A stretch of DNA of 64,000 nt from positions 1-64,000 of the forward strand of contig NZ_JAJVKV010000008.1 of NCBI RefSeq assembly GCF_024198175.1. The letters run 5' to 3'. Shown here one piece after another: positions 42,501 to 49,096 of the stretch. The notes beneath the pieces are model-generated. The model did not search any database, had not been told where the DNA came from, and worked only from the letters and a program-made list of their open reading frames with translations. A program made the position numbers and the translations under genes. Source of the stretch: Pyxidicoccus xibeiensis. Its GTDB lineage: Bacteria; Myxococcota; Myxococcia; Myxococcales; Myxococcaceae. The number at the start of each line of letters is the position of its first letter. Positions within the stretch are counted from its first letter, which is position 1.

Positions 42501-43447
42501 CGGGCACCGACACGGTGCGGTTCTCGGTGGCCCGGACCGGGCCGACGACCTCGGCGCTCACCGTCGGGTACGCCCTGTCCGGAACGGCGGCGGGGACGGA
42601 CTACGTCGCGCTGCCGGGCATGGTGACGATTCCGGCCGGCTCGGCCTCCGCGAACGTGGTGCTCACCGCGGTGGATGACGCCCTCGTCGAGGGCAAGGAG
42701 ACCATCATCCTGACGCTGCTGGAGGACGCGACGTATCAGGTGCACACCAGCGCCTCGGCGACCGCGTCGCTGCTGGACGACGAGCAGCCCGTGGTCACCG
42801 TCACGGCGAGTGACGCGGAAGCCGCCGAGCCCTCGAACCCGGGGGCGTTCACGGTGACCCGCACCGGACCGACGCAGGCGCCGCTCACGGTGGTGTTCGC
42901 GGTGAGCGGGAGCGCGTCAGTCACGAGCGACTACCAGGCCCTCGGGACCACGGTGGTCATCCCGGCGGGGGCGGCCTCGGCGGTGCTGGAGGTGCGGCCC
43001 ACCGATGATGTGCTCGTGGAGGCCAAGGAGGGCATCACCGTCACGCTGGCGGCGGATGCCGCGTACCAGCTCGCCACGAGCACCTCGGCCGCGGTGAATC
43101 TCTTCGACGACGAGAAGCCGGAGCTGCGCATCACCGCGACGGATTCCGCCGCGGGCGAGGCCAATGCCAACGGCGGCCTCTTCTCGGTGACGGCCATCCC
43201 CGCGCCGAAGGCGGACCTCTCCATCTCCTTCACGGTGACGGGGACCGCCACCCAGGGCACTGACTATGGGGCGCTCACCGCGCCGCTGACCGTTCCGGCC
43301 GGGGCCACGTCGGTGGGGCTGTCCGTGTCGCCCATCGACGATGCGGTGAAGGAGGGGAGCGAGACGGTCGTGGTGACGCTCACGGCGACTGCTGGCTACA
43401 CGGTGGGAACGTCGGGCGCGACGGTGTCGGTCGCGGACAACGACTGA
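39590..43447 (+). CDS. Large secreted papain-like (C1) protease with Ig-like and Calx-beta repeats
   Basis: The 1285-residue protein has a signal peptide (ALLVGGLVVAGGTSSWAQ). The C1 peptidase domain (~115-390) shows Gln133 and Cys139 (RSQGSIGSCVAWA), His302 (NGSHAMTIVGYDD) and Asn335 (RIANSWGTGW), a complete active site. A Gly/Asp/Gln-rich linker follows (~425-465). Next are cadherin/Ig-like segments (PPVITSATPAGRVKLGPAGS, ADGDALTWTVVDPPAHGTLSG) and four Calx-beta repeats near the C-terminus (VTVTASDSLGAEPGTDTVRF type, each ending LLDNE or similar). Calx-beta motifs bind calcium and occur in surface adhesins. Probably an extracellular protease/adhesin. It is followed by a strong terminator. 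Confidence 0.9.
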   Translation: MNWSKCLSPRNHLRALLVGGLVVAGGTSSWAQSASEPGATGMKPLTTREVELLRSQGNEVRQVRPNRIALERMNALRRARGERELAMSTAAAVGEEVVGPGLRAPSSELASFSVLPSHVDNSVLDSFPPIRSQGSIGSCVAWATTYYQLSHTVALQYGWDAKHGTDNTRLFSPKWSYNFINNGVDAGSYISSAYNLLERHGATTWATIPYDSNYTSWPVDPAVWRGALPFRTNPVQYVTQVGTPEGMQRVKELLANGYVLVYGTYINSWQSMAIKNDPSTPEDDAFAGKAVAYWQNGFNGSHAMTIVGYDDTVWADINKNNVVDPGEKGALRIANSWGTGWNEGGFTWLAYDALRSVSAVTGGPSTGRVPAFQANLVYHLTVRPNYTPKLVAEVKVSHLRRNQLSLALGISEVGFGMPAATFQDAVAWGGEGGGFLLGEGEQDGGRGDSTGEQDAGQGGGSDAGTGGGRDAGVDPTVWSLTAIGYTGGPRAFNGSTQTAVDATFVLDFTDLLPAVLAEKRFLVRMTDTVVGDPAVLRSFRIVDVAKGDLAIASLDAPLTVDGATGHAHVDYTLVNRPPVITSATPAGRVKLGPAGSVQLAVLATDAEGQPLSYAWSVDGAPVGGNASSFTYAPAVVGTHSVRVAVSDGVGGVALQHWNVALNSRPLANSPSATLTEDFSKAFALTAFDADGDALTWTVVDPPAHGTLSGALPSPLYRPEANYAGTDSFTFQAHDGMESSPLAVATMTMTPVNDVPTVRIVSPAHGSSFAAPATVSFEVAASDVEGPVARVELYQGATKLGEDSAAPFTFQLDGLVAATYVISAKAYDASGAVSTASSIYVYVHSPTVSVAASDATGAEPGTDTGRFTISRSGGVAGQVLTVGYVLTGTATSGADFTPLSGSVTMAAGVNAVSVDVRPVDDAAVEGRETVVLTVTPDPTYKLGSTASGTVTLLDNEQPVVTVTASDSLGAEPGTDTVRFSVARTGPTTSALTVGYALSGTAAGTDYVALPGMVTIPAGSASANVVLTAVDDALVEGKETIILTLLEDATYQVHTSASATASLLDDEQPVVTVTASDAEAAEPSNPGAFTVTRTGPTQAPLTVVFAVSGSASVTSDYQALGTTVVIPAGAASAVLEVRPTDDVLVEAKEGITVTLAADAAYQLATSTSAAVNLFDDEKPELRITATDSAAGEANANGGLFSVTAIPAPKADLSISFTVTGTATQGTDYGALTAPLTVPAGATSVGLSVSPIDDAVKEGSETVVVTLTATAGYTVGTSGATVSVADND

Positions 43448-43463
43448 CGGACTTGCGTCCACG

Positions 43464-43503
43464 GTGCTCCTGCCTCGGAGCTGAAGTGCCGGGGCAGGAG
43501 CAC
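43464..43503. terminator. Long-stem terminator between convergent genes
   Basis: GTGCTCCTGCC (43464-43474) pairs perfectly with GGCAGGAGCAC (43493-43503). Four more pairs (one G-T) extend the stem to about 15 bp around a 10-nt loop. It sits between the protease stop (43447) and the AraC gene stop (43514), so it probably works in both directions. Confidence 0.75.
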
Positions 43504-43513
43504 GCCCCGCCTC

Positions 43514-44341
43514 CTAGCGGCGTCGGTCGGCGACAGCGCCCTGGGCGTGGAGGTGGACGAGCGCCGAGGGCGCGCAGCCGTACTCGCGCCGGAAGGCACT
43601 GGTGAAGTGGCTGTGCGAGGAGAAGCCCACCGCCAGCGCGACATCGATGAGGCGGCCCGCGGCGTGCTGGAGCTCGAAGAGGCCGGCGCGCAGCCGCACG
43701 CGGGTGAGGTGCCGGTGCAGCGTCTCCCCCGTCACCGCACGGAAGACGCGGCTTGCGTGGAAGGGAGATGCGCCCACCTCGGCGGCCATCGTCTCCAGCG
43801 TGAGCCGCTCGTGGAAGCGCGTGGCCATGAGGTGCTGAAGCTCCTCGGCGAGCTGGCGCCACGCGGGGGCGCTGCCGCCACTCCGCTCCTCCGGGGCCGC
43901 CCGCGAGTCCGCGACCACGCGGTGCACCACGGCCAGCGCCGCCTCTTCGCGAGCGAGCGGGTCCGTGGCCCGCATGAGCTGGAAGTGCAAGCGCGCGGCA
44001 TGGGACGAGAGGTGACAGACCCGCGCCCGAAGGCGGGGAACCAGCTCCTCGGCGAGCCCACCCCGGAGCAGGATGAGCGTGCCTACCTGAGGCCGCAGGG
44101 TGGGCGCGGTCATCCAGTACTCGTCGTCCGGAGATTGGAGCGCGGCGGTGGTCGCGTCCACCACGTGCTCGCGACGCCCGAGCGTGCGCAGGTGCGCCCC
44201 CGTCCGCAGGAGGTCCACCTCGTGGTAGCGGGTCTGCTCGCGCCACCGGGCCGTGTGCAGGCCCTTGCAGGTCCACTCGCCCACGAAGAGCTCCTGCCCT
44301 TCCAAGAGGGGGCGCAGCGGTAGGGCCAGGTCCCAGGTCAT
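43514..44341 (-). CDS. AraC-family transcriptional regulator
   Basis: The 275-residue protein has an N-terminal ligand or dimer region (residues 1-165) of unknown type. The C-terminal AraC domain has two helix-turn-helices: LTLETMAAEVGASPFHASRVFRAVTGETLHRHL and IDVALAVGFSSHSHFTSAFRREYGCAPSAL. The start ATG 44341 overlaps the stop of the upstream lipoprotein gene by 4 bp (ATGA), so the two genes are coupled. The effector and target genes are not evident. Confidence 0.9.
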   Translation of the reverse strand: MTWDLALPLRPLLEGQELFVGEWTCKGLHTARWREQTRYHEVDLLRTGAHLRTLGRREHVVDATTAALQSPDDEYWMTAPTLRPQVGTLILLRGGLAEELVPRLRARVCHLSSHAARLHFQLMRATDPLAREEAALAVVHRVVADSRAAPEERSGGSAPAWRQLAEELQHLMATRFHERLTLETMAAEVGASPFHASRVFRAVTGETLHRHLTRVRLRAGLFELQHAAGRLIDVALAVGFSSHSHFTSAFRREYGCAPSALVHLHAQGAVADRRR

Positions 44342-44868
44342 CGCTCGTCCGAGGGTAGCAGCTGCGGGGGAATCGGGTTCGCGGCGTCCTCCTTCTGCCA
44401 CACCGCGCTCGTCACCCACCAGCGATGCCCATCGAAGTACAGTTGCACGTAGTTGACGCCTCGCGAGCGCTGGCTTGCGTCCCGGCCCATGAAGGTCTCG
44501 TAGGAGGACTCGACCTGCGCGATGTTTCCGTACCTACGCACGATGCGGCGCAGCTCCCGCTCACGGAAGCCCGCGCGCAGCAGCGGCTCCGTGTCCTCCA
44601 CGAAGGCATGGTGGTCGAAGACCTGCACCGTCGGGCCAATCGCCACGAAGCGAATCCAGGGGGCGAAGAGGGTCCTGTCGCGGGCCCACTGCCGGGGTTC
44701 CTCCGGCGCGACGTTGACCACCGCATAGAAGGCGTCCATCAGACCGTCGATGGTGCTCACGTCCTCCGGGCGCGCGGGGACGGACTCGACGGGGACGGCG
44801 GGGGCACTGGCGGGCGCATGGGCACACGCGGCCAGGATGAGCAGGAGGCCAGGAAGGACGGTTCGCAT
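44338..44868 (-). CDS. Small lipoprotein with NTF2/SnoaL-like domain
   Basis: The 176-residue protein has signal peptide and lipobox LLILAAC (Cys15). The mature part fits an NTF2-like (DUF4440/SnoaL) fold: DGLMDAFYAVVN, TLFAPWIRFVAIGPTVQVFDHHAFVEDTEPLL and GVNYVQLYFDGHRWWVTSAVWQKE. No catalytic residue set is seen. It is translationally coupled to the AraC regulator through ATGA at 44338. A small-molecule-binding role is possible but unproven. Confidence 0.75.
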   Translation of the reverse strand: MRTVLPGLLLILAACAHAPASAPAVPVESVPARPEDVSTIDGLMDAFYAVVNVAPEEPRQWARDRTLFAPWIRFVAIGPTVQVFDHHAFVEDTEPLLRAGFRERELRRIVRRYGNIAQVESSYETFMGRDASQRSRGVNYVQLYFDGHRWWVTSAVWQKEDAANPIPPQLLPSDER

Positions 44869-45015
44869 GCGCGCACCATGCGAGAGCGCCGGAGCGCGGC
44901 GCTATCAGAATCCTGCTCGCTGATCGTGAATCCAGCCCAGCAGGCGCTGGAGGCTACGCACCTGGGCGCCGCTCGCCCCAACACTTAGCCGTTGCGCTTA
45001 CTATTCGTCGCGGCT

Positions 45016-45039
45016 ATGGTTATCCACATGGCTAACCAT
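45016..45039. promoter_or_regulatory. Inverted repeat at ArsR start, candidate autoregulatory operator
   Basis: ATGGTTA (45016-45022) and TAACCAT (45033-45039) form a perfect dyad with a 10-nt spacer. It overlaps the start codon region of the ArsR gene. ArsR proteins paired with SRPBCC partners commonly bind GTTAACC-type dyads at their own promoters. Confidence 0.55.
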
Positions 45040-45372
45040 CAAGCCGCGCTGGATGGCGTCTTCTACGCGCTGTCCGACGCCACCCGGCGCGCCGTCATCC
45101 AGCGGCTCGGCCAGGGCCCCGCCACCGTGAGCGAGCTGAGCAAGCCTTTCGACATGGCCTTGCCGTCGTTCATGAAGCACCTGCGGGTGCTCGAAGCGAA
45201 CGACCTCATCCACTCCACCAAGACGGGGCGACTGCGGACCTGCCAGGTCAACCCGAAGCGACTTCGCGCCGCCGAGTCGTGGATGGCGGAGCAGCGAGCC
45301 CTCTGGGAGGCCCGGTCCGATCGCCTGGAGGACCTGGTCACCAAGCTTCACCAAAAGGAGAAATCACGATGA
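45028..45372 (+). CDS. ArsR-family transcriptional repressor
   Basis: The 114-residue protein is a winged helix (ALDGVFYALSDATRRAVIQRLGQG, ATVSELSKPFDMALPSFMKHLRVLEANDLI). It has no obvious metal-binding Cys pair, as in the SRPBCC-linked subgroup. ATG 45028 (MANHQAALDG) fits the family; upstream ATGs at 45016 and 44992 are possible but poorer. It overlaps the SRPBCC gene by 4 bp (ATGA). It probably represses its own operon through the dyad at 45016. Confidence 0.88.
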   Translation: MANHQAALDGVFYALSDATRRAVIQRLGQGPATVSELSKPFDMALPSFMKHLRVLEANDLIHSTKTGRLRTCQVNPKRLRAAESWMAEQRALWEARSDRLEDLVTKLHQKEKSR

Positions 45373-45866
45373 CCCGCACCTTCAATCCCGAGCTCGACCT
45401 CACCCTCTCCCGCATCATCAAGGCGCCTCGCCTCACCACCTGGCGCGCCTTCGCCGAGCCCGCGCTCTTCGAGCAGTGGTGGATACCGGCGCCGATGAAG
45501 ATGAAGGTCATCGAGATGGCGCTCCGTCCGGGGGGCGCGTTGCACACCGACATGCTGACCGCGCCGGGAACGCAGGAGCCGCACCTGCGTGCCTGCTACC
45601 TCGACGTCACCGAGGGGCGTGAAGTCGTGTTCACCACCGCGCTGGCCGGGGGATGGCGACCGGTGACGGAGTTCTTCCTCAGCCTCACCGCCATCCTCAC
45701 GCTGGAAGACCACCCGCAGGGCACCCGCTACACGGCGCACGTGATGCACAGCGATGCGGCCGCCCGTCAGAAGCACGTGGACCTGGGCTTCGAGCAGGGC
45801 TGGGGCACGGTCGCCAATCAGCTCGTGTCCTTCGCGGAGCAGCTGGCGACGAGTCGGCCAGCTTGA
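45369..45866 (+). CDS. SRPBCC-domain protein (AHSA1-like)
   Basis: The 165-residue protein matches the AHSA1/START-like family: LDLTLSRIIKAPRLTTWRAFAEPALFEQWWIPAP at the start and HVMHSDAAARQKHVDLGFEQGWGTVANQLVSFAE at the end. Such proteins bind hydrophobic ligands in a helix-grip cavity. They are typically the partner of an ArsR repressor, as here, where ATG 45369 overlaps the ArsR stop. The ligand is unknown. Confidence 0.9.
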   Translation: MTRTFNPELDLTLSRIIKAPRLTTWRAFAEPALFEQWWIPAPMKMKVIEMALRPGGALHTDMLTAPGTQEPHLRACYLDVTEGREVVFTTALAGGWRPVTEFFLSLTAILTLEDHPQGTRYTAHVMHSDAAARQKHVDLGFEQGWGTVANQLVSFAEQLATSRPA

Positions 45867-45867
45867 C

Positions 45868-45891
45868 TGTTATTAGTCACCAGTAATAACA
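45868..45891. promoter_or_regulatory. Palindromic operator candidate for the TrmB-like regulator
   Basis: TGTTATTA (45868-45875) and TAATAACA (45884-45891) are a perfect 8 bp dyad with an 8-nt spacer. The AT-rich half-sites stand out in this GC-rich DNA. The dyad ends 7 bp before the regulator's ATG and begins right after the SRPBCC stop. Confidence 0.6.
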
Positions 45892-45898
45892 CTGGGGC

Positions 45899-46732
45899 AT
45901 GAACGCGGACGAGGGGCTGGTCGCCCTGGGCTTCACCGAGGTGGAGGCGCGGGTGTACTGCGAGCTGCTCAAGGGGGCTCCGGCCACCGGGTATCGGCTC
46001 GCGCAGGCGCTGGGGAAGGCGCCGCCGAACGTCTACCAGGCGCTCGCCTCGCTCGAGCACAAGGGGGCGGTGCTCGTCGAGGAGGGGGAGCCCCGCTCCT
46101 TCCGGCCGGTCCCACCGGAAGAGGTGCTCACCGCGCTCCAGCGGGGCTTCGAGCAGCGCAAGCTCGCGGCAGGGGAGGCGCTGCGCAAGCTGCACACCCC
46201 CGTGCAGGACGACCGCATCTACCACCTCAAGAGCCTCGCCCAGGTGATGGAGCGCGCGCGGACGATGGTGGCCGGCGCGGCGGAGCTGGTGCTCTTCGAC
46301 CTCTTTCCGCCTCCCTTCGCGTCCCTGGCCCCGGTGCTGTCGGAGGCGAGTGCGCGGCGCGTGGCGGTCGCGGGGCTCGTCTACGCCGAGCACCCCGCGG
46401 TGCCCTTCGTGTGCGTGCGCTCGTCGGACGCGGACTTCGTGCGTGAGCGCTGGCCGGGCGCGCAGCTGACGCTCGTCGTCGATGCACGTGAGTTCCTGGT
46501 GGCGCTGCTCACGCCGGATGGAGCGGGCGTCAGGCAGGCCATCTGGAGCGACAGCGTCTATCTCTCCTGCCTGCAGCACAGCGGGCTGTCCGCGGAGGTC
46601 CGGCTGCACGCGCCGCCGTCCGCACGGGCCCGGCTGTCGCGGTCCTTCTCCCTGGTGGGCTCGAGCCCGCCCGGCCTGCGCCACCTCGTGGGCCAGCCCG
46701 CCGTTCCCCCCAAGCGCGGAGACACCCGATGA
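45899..46732 (+). CDS. TrmB-like transcriptional regulator
   Basis: The 277-residue protein has an N-terminal winged helix of the TrmB family (GLVALGFTEVEARVYCELLKG, ATGYRLAQALGKAPPNVYQALASLEHKGAV). A linker helix (residues ~80-105) and a C-terminal sensor-like domain (~115-250) follow. TrmB proteins respond to sugars or other small ligands in archaea and bacteria; the ligand here is unknown. Its ATG is just behind the dyad 45868-45891. Its end overlaps the next gene by 4 bp, so the protease-PDZ protein is its co-expressed partner. Confidence 0.85.
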   Translation: MNADEGLVALGFTEVEARVYCELLKGAPATGYRLAQALGKAPPNVYQALASLEHKGAVLVEEGEPRSFRPVPPEEVLTALQRGFEQRKLAAGEALRKLHTPVQDDRIYHLKSLAQVMERARTMVAGAAELVLFDLFPPPFASLAPVLSEASARRVAVAGLVYAEHPAVPFVCVRSSDADFVRERWPGAQLTLVVDAREFLVALLTPDGAGVRQAIWSDSVYLSCLQHSGLSAEVRLHAPPSARARLSRSFSLVGSSPPGLRHLVGQPAVPPKRGDTR

Positions 46733-48558
46733 AGCGGCTCACCCCGGTCCTGCTGGCCCTCGTCCTCGTGCTCGTCCCCGGCTCCGGCCGCACGGAGGCG
46801 CTGGAGCAGCTCATCGCGCGGCACCTCGCCTGGCGAGGCGGGGAGGCGTACTCACGCCTGGAGAGCGTCCACGTCAAGGGCCGGCTGGCCATGAGCGGGA
46901 TGCAGGGCACCAAGGAGTCCTGGAGTCATCGGGACGGGCGCCTGCGCGAGGACACGGACCTCGGCGTGCTGCGCGGCTCGCGGGCCATCATCCCCACGGG
47001 CAGCTGGATGCTGAACCCGAGCGGCCAGGTGGAGGACGCCGCGCCCACCGACGCGAGGGATGCGCGGCACCGGGTGGCGCTCGACTTCGGGGCGGCGCTG
47101 CGAGGGGAGGGCGGCGCGAAGCGGGGGCTCCAGCCCCGTGAGGAGCGGGACGGCCGCGCGTGGGAGGTGGTGCGGGTCACCTTCGGCGACGAGGACCGCT
47201 ACGACCTGTTCCTGGACGGCGACACCGGGGCGCTGCATGGCGTGCGCATCCGCGAGGACAACGACACGCGCTTCGTGCGGCTGGGGGACTGGCGCCAGGT
47301 GAAGGGGGTGCGCCTGCCCTTCCTGGAGGAGGAGCTCACCGACAGCCCGGATTCCGACTCCCGGCTGGTGGTGGAGACGCTGGAGGTGAACGTGCCGCTG
47401 CCCGCCTCGCTCTTCGAGCGGCCCGTGGGGGCCCTCCGGGTGAGCTTCGCGGAGGGGCGGCACAGCACCGGCTTCATCCCCTTCGAGTTCTTCAACGAGA
47501 ACCGCGTCTACATCCCGGCCCGGGTGAATGGCCGGCAGACGCAGGTGCTGCTGGACAGCGGGGCGGAGATGACGGTGGTCGACGCCGGCCATGCCCGCGA
47601 GCTGGGGCTGAAGACGCAGGGACAGCTCACGGCGGTGGGCAGTGGCGGCCAGGCGCAGGCGCAGCTGGCCAGCGGCGTGGACATCGTCATCGGCGACCTG
47701 CGGCTGAGCGGGCTGACGGTCGCCGTCATCGACCTGGCCGAGGTGGCACGGCAGATTGGCCACCCCCTGCCAATCATCCTGGGCAAGGAGGCCTTCAACC
47801 CGCTCGTCGTGGACGTGGACTTTCCCAACCGGCGGGTCGCCTTCCACGAAGCCTCGCGCTTCAAGGCGCCGCCGGGGGCGGTGCGCCTCCCCCTGGTGGA
47901 GTCGACGAACGGGCACCGCGCGGTCCACATCTCCATCGAGGGCCGCCCTGCCATTCCCGTGCTCTTCGACGTGGGCAATGCCGGAGCGCTCTCGCTCTTC
48001 CCCTCGTACTGGCAGCAGGCGCGGCTGCTGGAGGGACGGCGCACCTCCAAGACGCTGTCCGGCGCGGTGGGCGGGCTGCGTGAGCGCGACGTGGCGACGC
48101 TGAAGCACATCCGCGTCGCGGGCTTCACCCTGAAGGACGTGCCCACGGTGTTCGACGACGCGGGCCAAAGCGTCTCGGCATCGGACCGCTACCTCGGCAA
48201 CCTCGGACTGGCCGTCCTCGGTCGCTTCCGGATGATGACCGACTATGCGAACGACACGCTGCTGCTCGTCCCCGATGCCCGTGCCCTGCGCACGCCGTTC
48301 CTCAAGGACCGCTCCGGGCTCATCGCCATCCCGTCGGAGGGGCGGCTCGAGGTGAAGCTGGTGGCGCCCGGCAGTCCCGCGGCCGCCGCGGGCTGGCGGG
48401 CGGGCGAGGAGATTGTCGCCATCGATGGTCAGAAGATTGGCCCCGGCTACGCGGGCACGGAGCTCGCGCGCTGGCGCTACCGCCCCGCCGGGCAGACGGT
48501 GGCGCTCACGCTGAAGGACGGCAGCGAGCGCAGGCTCACGCTGAAGGACTATTACTAG
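46729..48558 (+). CDS. Exported retropepsin-like aspartyl protease with PDZ domain
   Basis: The 609-residue protein has a signal peptide (LALVLVLVPGSG). Residues ~25-215 resemble a LolA/outer-membrane lipoprotein carrier-type beta domain. Two retropepsin-like halves follow. The first has QVLLDSGAEMTVV, with Asp276 in the DSGA active-site motif. In the second, VLFDVGNAGALS (Asp414), the motif is degenerate (DVGN instead of DTG). A PDZ domain lies at about 535-605 (VKLVAPGSPAAAAGWRAGEEIVAIDGQKIG). Activity may need only one Asp if it dimerises. It is coupled to the TrmB-like gene (ATGA overlap at 46729). Confidence 0.88.
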   Translation: MKRLTPVLLALVLVLVPGSGRTEALEQLIARHLAWRGGEAYSRLESVHVKGRLAMSGMQGTKESWSHRDGRLREDTDLGVLRGSRAIIPTGSWMLNPSGQVEDAAPTDARDARHRVALDFGAALRGEGGAKRGLQPREERDGRAWEVVRVTFGDEDRYDLFLDGDTGALHGVRIREDNDTRFVRLGDWRQVKGVRLPFLEEELTDSPDSDSRLVVETLEVNVPLPASLFERPVGALRVSFAEGRHSTGFIPFEFFNENRVYIPARVNGRQTQVLLDSGAEMTVVDAGHARELGLKTQGQLTAVGSGGQAQAQLASGVDIVIGDLRLSGLTVAVIDLAEVARQIGHPLPIILGKEAFNPLVVDVDFPNRRVAFHEASRFKAPPGAVRLPLVESTNGHRAVHISIEGRPAIPVLFDVGNAGALSLFPSYWQQARLLEGRRTSKTLSGAVGGLRERDVATLKHIRVAGFTLKDVPTVFDDAGQSVSASDRYLGNLGLAVLGRFRMMTDYANDTLLLVPDARALRTPFLKDRSGLIAIPSEGRLEVKLVAPGSPAAAAGWRAGEEIVAIDGQKIGPGYAGTELARWRYRPAGQTVALTLKDGSERRLTLKDYY

Positions 48559-48644
48559 CGGAGACTGTCGGTGCGGGATCTGGGACCGCGATAGCCGAGC
48601 CAGCCCATCGTGACGATGCCAGGCGGACGGTCAGCGCGCCCCGC

Positions 48645-48977
48645 TCACTCCGAGCAGAGCGCGACTGTGTCCAGTGTGTCCGACCGGTTCGCCCGCTGGA
48701 CCCGGCGGCAGCTCTCCCCGGAGCCACACGACGCGGCGCCGTCCTCACACTTGCGATGACACCGACGGTCGCCTACCTCGTCCTCACAGACGGAGGGCTG
48801 ACCTTCATAGGGCGGGTAGCACACCTGGCTCACGAAGCACGTCTCCTCGGGGGCCTCGCATGGGTCGGTGAAGGAGCAGGCCATGAGCGACGAGCGCGGA
48901 GCGTTGGAAGGCTCAGCGTCGTCCCCGCAGCCGAGCGGAGCCAGGAAACACAGGAGGGCAAGGGGCAGCAGTCTCAT
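48645..48977 (-). CDS. Small cysteine-rich lipoprotein
   Basis: The 110-residue protein has signal peptide and lipobox LAPLGC (Cys17). The mature part holds ten Cys (ACSFTDPCEAPEETCFVSQVCYPP, VCEDEVGDRRCHRKCEDGAASCG and others), suggesting several disulfides and extracellular location. The family is not recognised. It diverges from the rifampicin phosphotransferase gene. Confidence 0.72.
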   Translation of the reverse strand: MRLLPLALLCFLAPLGCGDDAEPSNAPRSSLMACSFTDPCEAPEETCFVSQVCYPPYEGQPSVCEDEVGDRRCHRKCEDGAASCGSGESCRRVQRANRSDTLDTVALCSE

Positions 48978-49096
48978 GGGAAATCTCGGGGGATACGGCG
49001 GATGATGCGCTCTGCATCGTATACGTCGGAGGAAGGGCGGGCTGGCTCTTCCAGGTCCTCCAGACAGTGGCGTCCCTCGATGAGAGAGGTGAAGAG

